Positions 24,982-39,900 of a stretch of 64,000 nt of DNA are shown piece after piece (the first letter of the stretch is position 1; every line of letters starts with the position of its first letter). This DNA comes from Siderastrea radians (Eukaryota; Cnidaria; Anthozoa; Scleractinia; Rhizangiidae): NCBI GenBank assembly GCA_964017195.1, contig OZ024889.1, positions 68,272,358-68,336,357 on the forward strand, given 5' to 3'. Under the pieces are notes generated by a model that worked only from the letters and a program-made list of their open reading frames with translations, did not search any database and had not been told where the DNA came from. The position numbers were made by a program, and so were the translations under genes.

Positions 24982-27900
24982 ATGTCTTTTTTCTAAATGG
25001 GAATGTTTTCTCAGAAACGCGAATCGGAGTTCGTGAAAAATTTGCCCTGGCACGGAAACGGTTCCAGACTTTTTTCCTGCGACCTGGACGTAGAAAAGGC
25101 TTCCGTGGTCAAAACAGCCAGTGAAAGAAACTTGGTAAAAAGGCGACTATTCTAGGGCCTTTATACGATTTCACTGCAGATGATAGAGTTTTGAAGTCAC
25201 CGTCCTCTCTAGCACAGTTCAGTTGCACAGCCTCTGAATATAAGCTTACTGCACTTCATATGCGGCTGAGTTGACGATCGCGTTGATAACATTGAAGAGG
25301 ACATGATTCAAGTGAATTGTCACCTAAGTTCCAGTCGTTTTCAGTTCTTCCTGACAGAACCGAGTAAGTAAGCCTTGCCTACACACAGCTTTTAAAAGAC
25401 CGGCGCAAAATATTAAATCCAGACGAGAGCGTGACGCCATTTTTGTTTGTTCCGTTTTTGAGTCTCACGGGTAAATTGGAACCCAGTCTGCGCGCGCCCA
25501 ACAAAACTGTTTCGAGCCACCTTAAACTTGACAAACAACACACGAAAAAACGTAACTTAGCTTAGCAGCCGCGCCTTGAAATGTTATATTCACCGGGCAG
25601 CGCGGTGAATATAGCATTAAAATTATACTAATCATAAGTGTAAACAGAAGATTCTTATGATCTAGTGGGAACAGGTATCTTGAGGGCGACATGACCATAA
25701 CCAAAGACACAATCATAATCATAAGAAAACGATCGATGATTTTCTTAAATGATGATGATTATGTCGATCGTTAGCGCCCTCATGTACGTTTTTAGGCTTT
25801 CCCACTAGAACATAAGTGGGCGTTATGTTCGTGCTCACGATTCTGATTATGATCGTTATGTCACTAATGTGTATTAAACCTTACAGAATTGAACAAAAAC
25901 GTATGGTTTGCTCTCCTTGCGAAAACTGAGTACTAAATATATTCTCTTCAGTGGTGTTCTAGGAGGAATTTGAGTGTGAGCAAATGTACTTAATCACAAT
26001 TTAAGCCAGCAAAATCCCCGGATTCCATAGCATGAAACAGCTACAAGTGTACAACGATCTTTTTGGAAGGCGCTATTTACATCCTGAAAGTTGAAATTCA
26101 CCCTCATAAACTAACAGGAATCATATCTAGAAATTAAAGAACATACAAAATTTAGTCAACATACGAAGATTGAAAGAGAAAAGGATGAAACCCGGCTTCT
26201 AATGATGCATTTACATACTTTTGTATTACTCAGCTGTATGGCAATTAGAATTATATGTAGATCATCGCACTGAAGGTGTTTCAACCTAAGCGGTTGAAAA
26301 GAAGAAACCTCAAAAAATTCAGGTTTCTTCTTTTCAACCGCTTAGGTTGAAACACCTTCACTGCGATGATCTTCACATAATTCTATCTTTATCCGCCGTT
26401 CAAATGTATGAATTTCATATATTAATGTTCATTTATTCACCATCAACGAGATAAATACGAACTCTCAATTGACCAGCTCCCAGTTGGCTTGATAGCTCAG
26501 TTGGTTAGAGTGCTGCACCGGTATCGCAGAGGTCATGGGTTCGATTCCCGTTCAAGCCTGAATTTTTTGAGGTTTCTTCTTTTCAACCGCTTAGGTTGAA
26601 ACACCTTCACTGCGATGATCTTCACATAATTCTATCTTTATCCGCAGTTCAAATAAATGAATTTCATATATTAATGTTCATGTATGGTAACTCTTGCCAC
26701 AGAGCAATACACAAGTCTGTAAATTCGGCGTTTTTCAAAACAAGATTGTCTGTCAATTTGCAACGTTTTCCTTTCATATTTGCTACAGCTGCCAAATGCA
26801 AGTCTCTTTCCATTCATTGTATTTTTTCGTTTTCTAGGCATTTTCTTTCTATTCATTTTTCGTTTTCTTATGCAGAGATCAAAGAATTGCCAACGTAAAC
26901 AAAGATCGGCCTAATAACACGGTAACAGAGATCTTGACTCGAATTTTTCAGTGAATCCCCTGCCCAGTTAGTTTTGGCAATCTAGGTTTACCATTCTTTC
27001 GAATACAATACTATTACTAAAAAAACTGATTTTTGTTCATCTTTATAATTTGTTCATCTTGCAAGAGTACAGAGAAATTAAGATTACATTTATTCAAAAT
27101 TAAAATCAGGATCACTACAAGTCCGGCAAAAATAAAACGCAGTAGAAAATTAATTCTATCGTTTGTGTTTTCAGCTGCCAACAATGTAAATTAAAAACCT
27201 CTCTACCTCTTGCGTGGAAATGGAAATTATGATAGTCTCTGCACAAAATACAATCGATACCTATCCATTCTAAAGATTGAAATGCTATTTAAGATCTGTA
27301 AGCGCACTGATTGTCAAAACACTTTTAAAAATGTAGAATTAAAAATGTAGGTTATACACACACTGCAATCATACTATAATAAAAGTCTAAAAGGAAGTAA
27401 CCTGCATAAAATACTTTATAAAGTAGCGTAACGAATTTTTTTTTATTTTGCTTCCGAAAAATCACTATAATATAACTGCTTTACGGAGATTTTGTGACAG
27501 TAAAAATAACAGATTAAACTCTCAGTGATTGTCTGAGTGTAGAAGATATATTACTTTGATTAAAAAACGTCAATAATCGTAATCATTTCGTTATGTAGAA
27601 CGACTAATTTAATTTCCTTAAAAATTTTAGCCTAAAAATATTCCCCTTTGGTGAAGAATGTGCCAATCTTTAAAATGACATACTTCGGGAAAAAGGCCAT
27701 CTAAATTAGCATAAAAATCAAAACACATGCTACACCAAGTGTCCTGTTTGTGATATCCGAAAGCGAGATAGATAGTAATAATACGACTCGTTTACATACA
27801 TACATTAAATAACGATTTAAAAGCAACAATTTCAGATTGAAAAAAAAAAAAAAACAGGCCATGAAAACCTCGAAAAATCTTCAACCCATTTCAAGAGAAA

Positions 27901-30900
27901 ACGCTAAAATTTTCTACAAACGAAATTAACGTTTGTTCTATGAGAGGGGATTTTCGAAAAAAATACTAATATCAAAAGATATATACCTTATCAGGAATAC
28001 CAATTGCAGCACAGTATGTCATTTTTCCGCAGAAAAATATCAATTGTGGCAAGAGAAAGCCATAAGCAACTCCCGGTGAAACAGAACAGGGAATCGTTAT
28101 GTTTTGAAAATGAGCGACAGAAAAGTACACGTCACAATTACATGGCTCGCGTGTAACGCGCGCGAGCTTCAAATCTGGCACTTTCACACGGCAGGCCATC
28201 CTGGGAAACTGTATTTTTGACGTTCGCATGCGTCAACTTAGATTTACCAAGACCAGTTTGAAAACTTTATTTTCGTGTGTGAACATGCTTTCAATTGAGT
28301 GTTCCAATTTATTTGGTCTTTCCTTGCTTATTGAGTGTTACAAAAGATATATATATTCAAGAAGCCTGACATTGCCTCTTTCTCGAACACTCATGCAAAC
28401 ACTATGAAAACACATACAGTAATCTTCCTAGGCCTACTGATCTTGTATTTACGTCAACTTGGCAAAGTATCAAGCACAAAATATGCAATTCGTAATAAGT
28501 GTTGAAGAAAGGGAGACTGTCAGTGACGATCGGAAGGGGTAACGGGGGAAGACAATGTGCATCGAAGTATTAAGAGATTCTGTAAAGTAGACAAAAAAAC
28601 CTACCTCTTGGGCAACACCTTTTTTGACACTTTTCCAAAGGTCCTTTCCACTAAAGCAAACAAGAAAAGAGAAAAATAATAATAATTGGTCACAAGGTCA
28701 CACCATCGCCACAGACATCAGTTTTCAATATTCCCAGGCTTTCAACAGCATTGGCCTCCAACCTGCCCTTATAGCCGTCCTTTCCACCCATTTTATTACT
28801 GGTAATAACAGCTTGCATTTTAGATTCAGCGAAAGAACCTCGCGGAGACGACAGCAGGTTAAATTTTCCTTTCAGCCCTTGATACAAATAATCAAAGCAT
28901 ATACAAACAAAGCAAAGCTGTAAATATTTCAATTTTCCCTGACTTCTCTTCAAAATATAAATTTACCTAACTCAGAATACAAATACCTGGCATTTCCCTG
29001 ACCTTGGATAATATTTTTTCCCTGACCATTTCCTGACCCGTGGCATTTCCTGACATTTCCTGACAAGTGATCGTTTATTATAAACGACCAAAGGTGATTA
29101 CTATTTTTAAAAAAGACCAAAAACTTTACATGAGTAATGCATGTTTCTGCTCACCTTCTCTGCTTTTGAAGCTCGGGAACTTTATCTGCTGTCTCTGCGA
29201 TAAAAACCAGAAAAAATCTCGGCTCAATGGCTGCTAAAAAGCAATTGTTTCACAAAATTCAAATATCAGGTGAATACCTGTCTTGGTTACACTAGATTCA
29301 TATTCTTTCCTTTCTGGGGATGATTCTTCTTCTTCCTCGATTATCTGACAAAACATTAAAAAACACACAAAAATGAAGTAAGGAAAACTTCCAACCGTCA
29401 ATTTTTTCATGAAATGAATGGAAGAATATTTTTGCTGTGTGTGAGCAGTTGAAGAAATTGATTTTATAGCCTGAAAAAAAAAAAAAGAAAAAAGAAAAGA
29501 AAAAGAACGAAAGAAAACGAAAAATTTCTGCCTTGAACAATGACTGGTTCATTGCTGTAATTTCGTGTCATGTGATCAGACAGAGGCTCCGTTCACACGG
29601 AACAGTTCCAGGGTGCCTTTCTCGAAAGACCCGATGCTTTTCGGTCCGTTCCGGTACGATACATTCCGGTCTGGTCCGTTTTGGTTCCAACAGCACAATT
29701 AAGGCTTGAGTACCAGCTAGAGTTTTCGCGCTCGGTGTTGTGTTTTGATTAAGGACCTCGCGCAAACACCACTGCAAAGTCGAGGTGAATGTCTTCATAA
29801 AGAAAAGTAAACGATATTTTTTTAATCAACTTCGTGATTATACTACTAGATGAATTTGCCTAATCTGCCCAAAATATCTACCAGCTGAATTTGTAGGCTC
29901 GATGTTCAACTTCAAAGAGTAAAGAAAATTTCTGAGGCTTTTTCCTAACCTGCGATCAGGCTTTCTTTTTTTTCGCGGCGGAGGGAGGGCGAAAAAAAAA
30001 GGAAAGCCTGATACAATTACTTGTTGAATCGTCTGCCGCCCCCCAATTAAAGTGTCTGTCAACGAGAGTGTCAGCGATGCCATCAGATAAGAGTGAGCCA
30101 ATCACAATTTACCGGAAGTCGCTTCGTTGGCGGGAATCAGCAGAGGCGCGAAGCGGGCACGAAGTGTGCAAACATTTGTGCAAACTGCCTTTTGTTTCCC
30201 GACCAATCAGAAAAAAGTCCAGATTCTGGACTTTTTACAGACGACTCGACAAGTAATTGTATCAGGCGTTCATTTTTCCGTTGACTACACCGCCGCGAGA
30301 AAAATAACGCCTGATCGCAGGTTAGCTTTTTCCAGACATTTGCGTTTTTCATTATCTTGAACAACCTATTACGTTTTCAAGTTCATAAAGCGTCAAACAT
30401 TTTAAAATTGAGCACTGTTTTACTGTTTGGCTTCAGCTATAGGTCGCTACTTATGTTTAAACGAATATTTGGTTGATTATTATTTCAAAACGACCATTGT
30501 TCGCATATATGCAAGATGTCACGATATACACGTTAAAAAAGGCCAGTTCGGAAAAACCAGCATTTCAGTAGAGTAAAAATCAGAGACGCAGCAGAGAATT
30601 GGTTTGAATCCAACCAATTCTTGAACTGCTAAAAACGTTTATCGGCCGCCATCTTGAAGTGGGCGTGAAAAAATATTCGCCTGGTCCGAAACCATATGGG
30701 AACCGTTCCGTGGGAACATAGGCAGAGAGATTGTTTTGCCCTGGTTTCGCAATAGTTAAACTCGCTCTACATTAAAATTTACATAATTACCTTAAGAAGA
30801 GTTTTCGGTACAACTCCTTGCTTTCCTGCAGCATTTTCGGCTTCCCACCAGCCATCCTCGCTACAATTTATTCAAAGAAAAAAAACGATTAAATGGCATA

Positions 30901-33900
30901 ATCCATTTTGTTTATTCAAAACGCAAAGCACTTCAACTAAGCCCATGAGCCACCAAGTCTGTTTGATTTCTCTATTAAATAAACGCTCAAATATCGTCAT
31001 AATCAACCACCAGAAAAACACAAGTCGCACGTTAGCCAACTTAGAAAAAAAAATCAAACTGTTATTTCGCTTACGAAACAAAGAGAAAATACGTCATGTA
31101 TTCTTGACCAATCAGCTTACGACTTTGTCCTTAATTGTGTAATCAAAATCCAGCGCATTCGAGCGCGCGCTCCAGAGGCGATGAAACTCAAGAAGAGGCA
31201 CCCAATAAAAGAATTCATGAAAGGACTAAATGATATTTTTTTTATTTGTCAGATTGTTTTAATGCCTTTTAAAAGGAATATTTAAGCTAACGCGGTCTGA
31301 TCTGTTCGGATTCTTAAGCTGAAAATTTCAGGCACACATGCAAAATTTCCAAATCCCCGAGCAGCTGTTAATGTTGGCTTCCGAAAATGCTGAGCGAGCT
31401 TGTCAATCTAAACAACATACCTATCCCTCCGAAAGCAAAAGAAATTGATTTAATTAATTTTTATTAGCTCGCAAAAATTTCGGTCTAACAACCCGAATGG
31501 TTAATTACCAGAAAAATAAAATTCGAGCAGCGCATGGGTTAAATAAACGCTTGTCGGAGAAAGGAGTTCTCATGCTTGTGATGAGTTGGCTGTTTTATTC
31601 TCAAAATTACTGAGCTCCAAATTAAACGTTTTTCTCGATCATTATCATGAGAGAAATGCTGTGCATACCTTGTTTTGATGACTGTTAATATATCTCCCCT
31701 TTTGAAGCTAAGATCACCATCTTGTTCGCCATTGAAATCACTTAGGGCTTCAACTTTTCGAACCTACGCCAATTTAAGGAAAAATAACAGCCTGATCAAC
31801 CAGCAAACTCTCAGCTTGAAACTCCACGAGATGTACGGACACCAGTCATAAGAATTTCTAAGTTAATCAGAAACGCACCAAAACTAGGTTTGACGCAGTT
31901 TCCTCTTCACTTTCGTCGTCGTCATCATCTTCTTCATCGTCATCATCCTCTTCTCCTTCGCTGTTCAAAGAAAGAAACAAGATGTAAATTTATTTCATAG
32001 ATACCGAGATTTGCGGGTGGGAAGTGAAGTGATGAATGCGTACAAGTCGCATGACCATTTATCGCTGGTGAAATTTCGTCAGACTAAAAACAAGTTTGTC
32101 AATTGAAATTCCATCCTAACACACCTCTCTGCCACGTGCGCTAGGTCATCTTCGGCTTTATCCGTCAGTATATCGCTAGTGGATGCTCCAACTTCTCCAG
32201 CTTGCATCTTTCTGTAAATAAGGCAAAGAAAACATACATAACAGGCAACAGGTGCGAGCCGATTTCAATAGAGCAGCTTTATCGTAAGTCAGAGTCTTAA
32301 GCCATAAAGAACCCTCCAGTTTTCATATTTTTTTTTTCGTGCGCCGTTTGGTAGCCGTGTGATGGGCATTTCAGAATGACAGGCCAACCTTGTCTTTCTC
32401 TACGATTTGCAAGTATAAAGACGACGTAAAACATCAAACAGACCCCAAGAAGCTTTGTTTTGAGCCATTTGTGGTTATTTTGAACTGACATGCACGTACA
32501 GTTCTTTGCGATATTCAGTTCACATTTTGTTTCAATCTCAAAATCCGACAAAATACAAACGGTGATCGGTGACACAAACCGCTTGTGCCAGCAATTTTTT
32601 CTGAGCTCTTGCAAAATTGTTTTACAGGTCATATTTTGACTGCAAATTTTTGGGGAGAATTATACAAAAGGGATTTCAAGAACCAGTCCACTGCTCGTGT
32701 CAATGAAAGGAGATGGCGGCTAGGGGTATGCTTGCCCGCCCAGGTGTTTGTAACACTGGCCGACCTTAGAATGAAAGGGGGTGAAAAGCGCGGGAAAATT
32801 AATATCTCCCTAGCCTATGTTCCAAAGTGTTAAGCAAGCTTGCATCAACTTACATTACAAGTACATTGGCTGGCATATCTGTAAAAGGTATTTGTGCAGA
32901 GAAATAGGTATGAAGTGTCGACTGAGCAAGAACCGGACGCTTTTAAAATGCGTGCATCATTTATGCGGTCGAACGTTCTCGAACGGCCAAAAATTACCTA
33001 CCGTTGTAGAGAAAAGGACGTATTAAAGCAGATTTCAGCGAAAGGGTCGGCGGTCGGGATAAGAAAACACGACCGTTTTGGATCAAAAGTTGCTCGGTCC
33101 CCCTAGGAACTCGTGCTTGATTCAGCGCGCGTTACACGCTTTTGGCGTGTAAAACCTGGTTGTAACATATCACGAAGAGCACACTCATTACTAGCTAAAA
33201 GCCTATACCTGTTAGTACAAGTTTGTTAACGGTGCGACAAATTCGGTACCTGAAATAATCCTCTTCGACTTCATCAGGTTCTAGCTGCTCAGAAATTCTG
33301 TCAAGTTTACTCTGCCAAAGAACAGAAGTATCACTTTAAAAAAGTTAACTTAACTATAAACGTATACATTTCCAAGGAAGTTCAATCAGCTACTAGTCTT
33401 TTCATCCTCAGGATAAACGGATATCATGCATGTCTCTGTGCAGTACTTTGTCAAATTAATCAATGCTAATTTGAATATTCTTGTTGTTAAGGCATTGTTC
33501 ACACATCAAACAGAGTTTACGTCAATATATCGACCCTACGTCAATATAGCTGTCTGTGGTCAATAGTTTGAATCGATCAGGCTATTGTTATTTAAAGTTG
33601 ACAAATTGAAGTGTTTCCTTTAGAACTTGGAAAAATCTGCATAAATACAGGCTACATGTGTTTTTACATTGCTTTATTTTGCTATTAAAGAAGTAAAATT
33701 GAATGCTTTATTCATTGGTAATGTGTCAACATACATTATAGCCTCAACTACTCGCTAATTCGAGGCTAATTAGCTAAGCAAGAGCAACACCTCAAAATTA
33801 CCAAAAAAATAAACAGAACAGATCCTTTTGAATATTCAAGCTGTTAATTAACAGCTTTCTGTTGTCATGACACACTGGGGTGTTGAGAGGCCCAAGTTGG

Positions 33901-36900
33901 CTATGCTCATGCAATTTAAGTGAACACACATAGATTAATCTAACAAAACTACTGTGTAAAAAAAATGCATTTTCCTGTCTCACGATTTAAGAAATTTCAT
34001 TTGAAACCACAAAGCGTTGGCCTCAAGATTGTAACCTGAAAATTACAAGTAGACATCAAATATATCCTTCTTTAAGCTCCTTCATTGTTGTTTGTCCCTA
34101 GCTTAAATATATTGGTTGAAAAACAATAGTATCATAGATATCACACAGATCTGCTTACGTGAATATTAAAACAAATGGGAAAATAATAATTGACGACTGT
34201 TTATGTGTGGTTTCTATATAGGAACATAAAATAACAGTGTAGCGGAAACTGTGGACGAAAACTGCTTCGCCTAACACTTGAGAGTGCAAAAAATATTACT
34301 AGTCAACAAATTTAATGTGATGACGGTTAAATGTAGTCGCAAAACATATATATTATTTAAAATTTTTCACAGGTGAAATCTGTAAGATGCACTGGTCAGT
34401 AAATACACACGTAACAAATTTTCCAAACCTCAAATGTATGAAATAAAGACTTTTGCATCTTTCTTCTTGAAGAAATATAAACACGGATGCACAGTCAGTC
34501 ATAATTTAGAAAATTATGCTTCCAACAGCTTTCCTTTGTGGGTTGGCTTGAGCAGTTTATGAATTAGATTTTGTTCCATTTGATACTGCATTTATCATGT
34601 AATTTGACTTGAAAAATAACTGAACCTTAAAATGTTTGTTCCTGTTTTGTGTAGCAACACTCCAGAATTCAAGGAAACTTAATAATATGCAAATTTGCAC
34701 CTGATCTTAAGTGGCAAGTAATGAAAAGATATGACTTGTGTACTAGCTCTCTACACATATGCAAATAAAATCCAGTTGCACTGGAAAGAAGCAGATGTTT
34801 CCAATATCAAACAATTTTCAAATTCCCTCAGGCCATTTGCCTTGCAGGAGTAGACTTGGTAATTTTGGTAGGAGCTTGAAATAGTATACCTGCCAACCTT
34901 ATAAAGTCAGAAATAGGGACCCCCCCCCCCTCACCACAGTCCTGGGGTGGTGCCCTGCCCCCAGCACTGAGCAGGGTCCAGGATACTCCAGGGTTTTTGC
35001 ATCAATTTTTTTTTAAATATTGTGTGTACTGTACTGTTTCTCAGGTGTTGTTTAATGTTCTTATGCACTACACGTATTGTACGAAACAACAGGATTTAGA
35101 AGAGTCAAGACCAATCTATAACAACCCAGTTTTAAATTTTTACAAAAGAAAATGTTTTTTTTTCCCTCTTAAAAATCAGCATGTCGTGATTTTGTTAAGG
35201 TTTTGAAAGTCAAAAAAAGGGACAATTCTGATTAAATTGGGACAGTTGGCAAGTAGGAAATAGCAACAACTTCAAAAGGCAAAGAGTGATAGTGAGATCA
35301 GCTTTAGCTAATATTTTAGACCATGTATTGAGGCCCTTTTAGGGGGGCTACGAATGTCGCTAGTATGAATTTCAAAACCCTTTGTTTCACGTATTGAGGA
35401 GGAAGCCATGTCCCTGTTGGTATCTTACTATTGTATTTGCCCTTGTCTTTGTCGCTGTCGCAGTTTCAATCCATCTTTGTGTCGTTTGTCGCCATTTCGT
35501 CTGTCTTATGTCGCTGTTTCAAGGCCATGTCGCTTGTCGAAATTTACCCTAACAGGGCCTCTGCATTGATCTGTGCCATTTTCTTTCTTTGTATTCTTCT
35601 TTTTAGTTTGAATACATCTGATTATTTCACAATCAAACAGACAAGTTCAGTTTTGAATGGGGGAAGGGGGATTAGACCCTCCCCCACCCCTCCCCAAATC
35701 CTTCAATTGCCTTGAATCAGCAAAGAGGAAAAACAAAATACACGAATATTATTTTATAAGCATATTAACTATTTGTCTTTAACATCCAACACCCCTCTTA
35801 TGATCGGCTGCAAAATACATTAAGTATATGCCATAAAGTCAGTCCACAAAATATCATATTGTTAAGGTTAAGCTCTGGGCCATTGGAGCTTGAAGTATTA
35901 GTTTTTGGTATTTGAGTATTTGGGGGTTCCAATTATAACACAATAGTTCCTTCCATTTCGGAAAGAAAGATGTACTGTCATTTATTGTATTTGAACTTAA
36001 CATGATTTTGATCTAAACATGATTCCATTGAAAAAGAAATTATAAATAAATATATTTAAAATTTTTTTTTTGTAATTTGCATAATCCTTCAATTTCTACA
36101 TGTAATAGCATCTCGCTCATCAACAAAATAAATAAATAAATAAATAAAAAAAAAGAGGGGGTAACCATGCCAGTTTTCATATTTTGGGGATTTGTTGTAT
36201 AACTGTCAATATTGTGACAATATTGTGACAAAATCAGAAATAACAGCTACGGCCAATTTTAGCAACTGCACACTTCCAGTGAAATGCTGAAAAAACAGAT
36301 TTTAATGGTAAAATTTTCTAAACAATAGAATATTGCAAAATTGAATTTAAAAATTACATCAAATTTGGAGAGTTGTACTTTCTTCAAATACATGGAATAA
36401 AAAGACAAGTTACTGTGCTTGTTTAAGAGAAATCACTTTAAATATAATTTACTGATTTAGTGTACCCTCAAGGGAAACTAACATGTGTGCACACACAAGT
36501 GTGCACAGGCTTACCATCCTCTGTTTGTGTTGCGGACCTGTGCTAGCTGTATATTAATGGCCGCTTCGGTTGTGTACAAAGGATTTTGTGAATACGATAA
36601 TTAAGGCTTTTTGAACGGAAGAAAGTCAAATAAAAACGCTTAGAAACCTGAACTTGTGTTAATGTATGTTGTAATGGGCTTGGTTTGTTGATTTAAAGCC
36701 CCGGACGGCGGTTTTAGAAACTTGAGGTTTGACCTATTCTACAGACATATATATACTCACAAGGCTTGCAAATTCAAGAACCTCAAATTACCGACCCGCT
36801 TGGGATTTCACCAAAATTAATACACTTAACTTGCCTTTGGCAAAAGAATCCCGGTTTCCGAAAGAACAGTCTTTGTAGTTTGATTTGGCCTGATTTTGAC

Positions 36901-39900
36901 CCATTCGAGTCCGCGGACTGACCCTTAAAATCCAGCACAGACTTTCAAATCTGATGGAAAATTTGTTTCTGCCTATGATCTGCACAAGTTGCCTACTCAG
37001 AGGCATCTCAGGAATGCAGTTTATGATGCAAATTTGAACTCGCGGGTCCCAAGTGGCCTGTTTGGCACACACGCTTGTTGCCACGCATCAGAGCGCACAA
37101 TATGGTGGTGAAAATAAATTAAAATGGTGGAATAACTTTTACTATTTCCTACAATTTGCACGTGTTTCTTGTGTGCCAAACAAGCCGTTTGTGCTGGATT
37201 TTAAGGGTCAGTCCGCGGACTTGAATGGGTCAAAATCAGGCCAAATCAAACTACGAAGACTGTTCTTTCGGAAACCGGGATTCTTTTGTCAAAGGCACGA
37301 GGTTAAGTGTATTAATTTTGGTGAAATCCCAAGCCAGTCGGAAATTTGAGGTTCTTGAATTTGCAAGCCTTGTGAGAATATATATATTTATAGAGTAGGT
37401 CAAACTTCAAGTTTCTAAAACCGCCTCCCAGAGCTTTAAACCGACAAACCAAGCCCATTATAACATACATTAACACAGTGTTCATGTTTCTAAGCGTTTT
37501 TATTTGACTTTCATTCGTTCAAAAAGCCTTAATTATCGTACTATTCACAAAATCCTTTGTACACAACCGAAGCGGCCATTAATATACAGCTAGCACAGGT
37601 CCGCAACACAAACAGAGGATGGTAAGCCTGTGGTGTGTGCTGTGTGCTTATGCATGCACTAATAATGACACAAAAATTAAAGTGCTAAGAAAATAAATAA
37701 TGCAATTTCAGTGGAATTGCCTCAGTCTAGTTAACAGACACATCAACAAAGTTAACTTAAGTTAGTTTGTACCTTTAATTCATCAAGCTTTTGCTTTTCT
37801 TTTCTTTTCAGTTCATCAAAGTCTTCTAACGAGTCATTTTGATCAGTCTAATAAATAAAGGACATCAAATTTGTAAGTAGTAAACATGAAATTTCTCAAA
37901 ATATTTTGAGTTTTCCAATCGGTCTGAATTAAGACTTACTTTGACCACCACTTATCAAAGGTTTCCAAGCATTCTACTTCTTGGTAAATTTGGCTGATAA
38001 GAAAATATTAAGTTTTTTGTTGTACAAGCTTATTTTGACTAAGTTAATCTTGTACTTGCCCTTATTTCTTTTGTCTGAAGGCTACAGTTCTGCCAAACTC
38101 CCCATCAGAACAGTCTGTACCTTTAGAACCGTACACGAAAATAATGGGCCGTATTTCCCATCAAATGACAAAATTAGTAGATACTTACACTGTAGCCTCA
38201 CACCTAAAAGCAGGTTTGCAGTTTGACCAAGTCGCAGCATTTTTTCCCACTGAGTTTCCATGTTCACCTGTGTCTCACCACTTTCAATTATGCAGCAAAA
38301 GGACTTTAAAAAAGTGCACATGAGTCAATTTATAATACTGTGACAATCCATCCTTACCTTTGGTAAACCAGACAGCTCACTTGAAAGGAGCTCAATTTCT
38401 GCCTTTAATTTATCACAGCTATGGGAATGAAAAAATACAGTACTTTTAAGTTCTTTAATTTAAAGGTTGTTATGAAAATAAGAAAAAAACCTTTAAATAA
38501 GACATGAACTCTTTCACAATAATTCACTCAGTAAATCCTACACCATCTTCTCTGAAAAAGTTATGGTAAGAAAATCAATTATATTGGTATATTCCTCCAA
38601 ATTTTATCAACAACATATACTGGAAACTAAACCAGATATGCTTGAGTTGTTTGGTTTGTTTTTGTTTTGTTTTTGTTTTTGTTTTTTTGTTTTTGTTTTT
38701 AATTTTAAGGGTGCAATGAAATGTAGAGATTTCATTAAAAGCAGGGTGCCAAACATAATTTTCCCTAGCTGTATTGAGCATCTTAACCAAGTTTTCTCTT
38801 ATAAAAAAGTAAAATATTTCCCACCTACAAAGACCAGTTTTTGTTCTAGAACTGGATAAAAATGCAGCACCCAGGCCCTCGTAATGTCAACAGATGTCAA
38901 TTTATTAAATAAGTTAAAATTGAATAAAGAAAAAATGACTTCCTGCGTTGGTACTGTAAATGAGATTCACTGAGTTTTTGAGTCTTCTGGTTGCAAAACA
39001 AGAAAGACCTTCAGTCTGTCACAGCATAGGCAAATTTCTGTTAGAAATTCTTGTGCCATCTCTCAACCATTCAAAAGGGAAAATATCATGCAACACCAAC
39101 AATCAACCAATTAGAAGTCAGAGAGCACATCATGTGCCAATTAGTGTAATACGTGTGCCACTTCCCAAATCAGCAAGGAGCATATAATTGAACAGCAGTT
39201 ATTACTTATACAGTTAAAAATTGGAAAACCTTGTTAACATTTCATCATTTGACACAAACAGGTGTCTATCTGGTTTGTAGTGCTTTTTTATTTTATTTTT
39301 GCAGTACAGTTTTTCACAAACTTTTTTGTACATACTCGCATTTGCAGATAAATAATCGTGAAAAATTGTACTGCAAAAGTTGACAGACCCTGTTACACGA
39401 ATACACAAAGGAACTGTGAAGTTATAAATTATGTGAAATACATAGAGGATATTACACGACGGCGCGAGGATATGAATTTTATTTTTGAGTGGTAAAAACA
39501 ATATTTTACGAACGAGCACAGTGGGTGAGTAAAATATTGTTTTTTTACCATGAGAAAATAAAATTCATATCTTTAAGCCACTGTGTAATTTTCTTTTTAT
39601 TATACAGACAAAAAGTATTTTTGCACAAAAAACAGTGTAAAAGCAGGAAATGACATCATTGATATCCTCACTAGTGAGGATATGGAAAATATGCCACTTG
39701 AGTCCCGGATGTAGTTTCGTATGAAGTTTACGAGTGGTCTATTTTCCACTAAAACACTCTTGTCTATATAATAAATGCATGTAACACTTAAGATGTGTCT
39801 TTTTTAATTAAAAGTTATCACTGATAACTGCACCATTCTTAGTGATTTTGTAAACTGAATACTGGTAGATTTAGGTCAAATTGCAGATACACAATCCCTA

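Larger units (their letters stand above)
23734..28604 (-). other. NPHP1 intron 13 (4.9 kb)
   Basis: Largest NPHP1 intron. It holds a (GT)29 microsatellite, a hairpin at 25578-25616, and the SINE cluster at 26225-26690; the rest is AT-rich with no recognised gene. No missing conserved exon is needed, since exon 13 joins exon 14 in phase with continuous homology. Confidence 0.8.
33312..37772 (-). other. NPHP1 intron 5 (4.5 kb)
   Basis: AT-rich. Holds a MITE-like unit at 34889-35255, an AAAT microsatellite near 36128-36155, and the 1.1-kb inverted repeat at 36504-37632. No coding signal recognised elsewhere. Confidence 0.75.

Noticed and set aside
24817..25124. ORFs with runs of His-Thr or Cys-Val
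   Set aside because: They are translations of the (GT)29 microsatellite.
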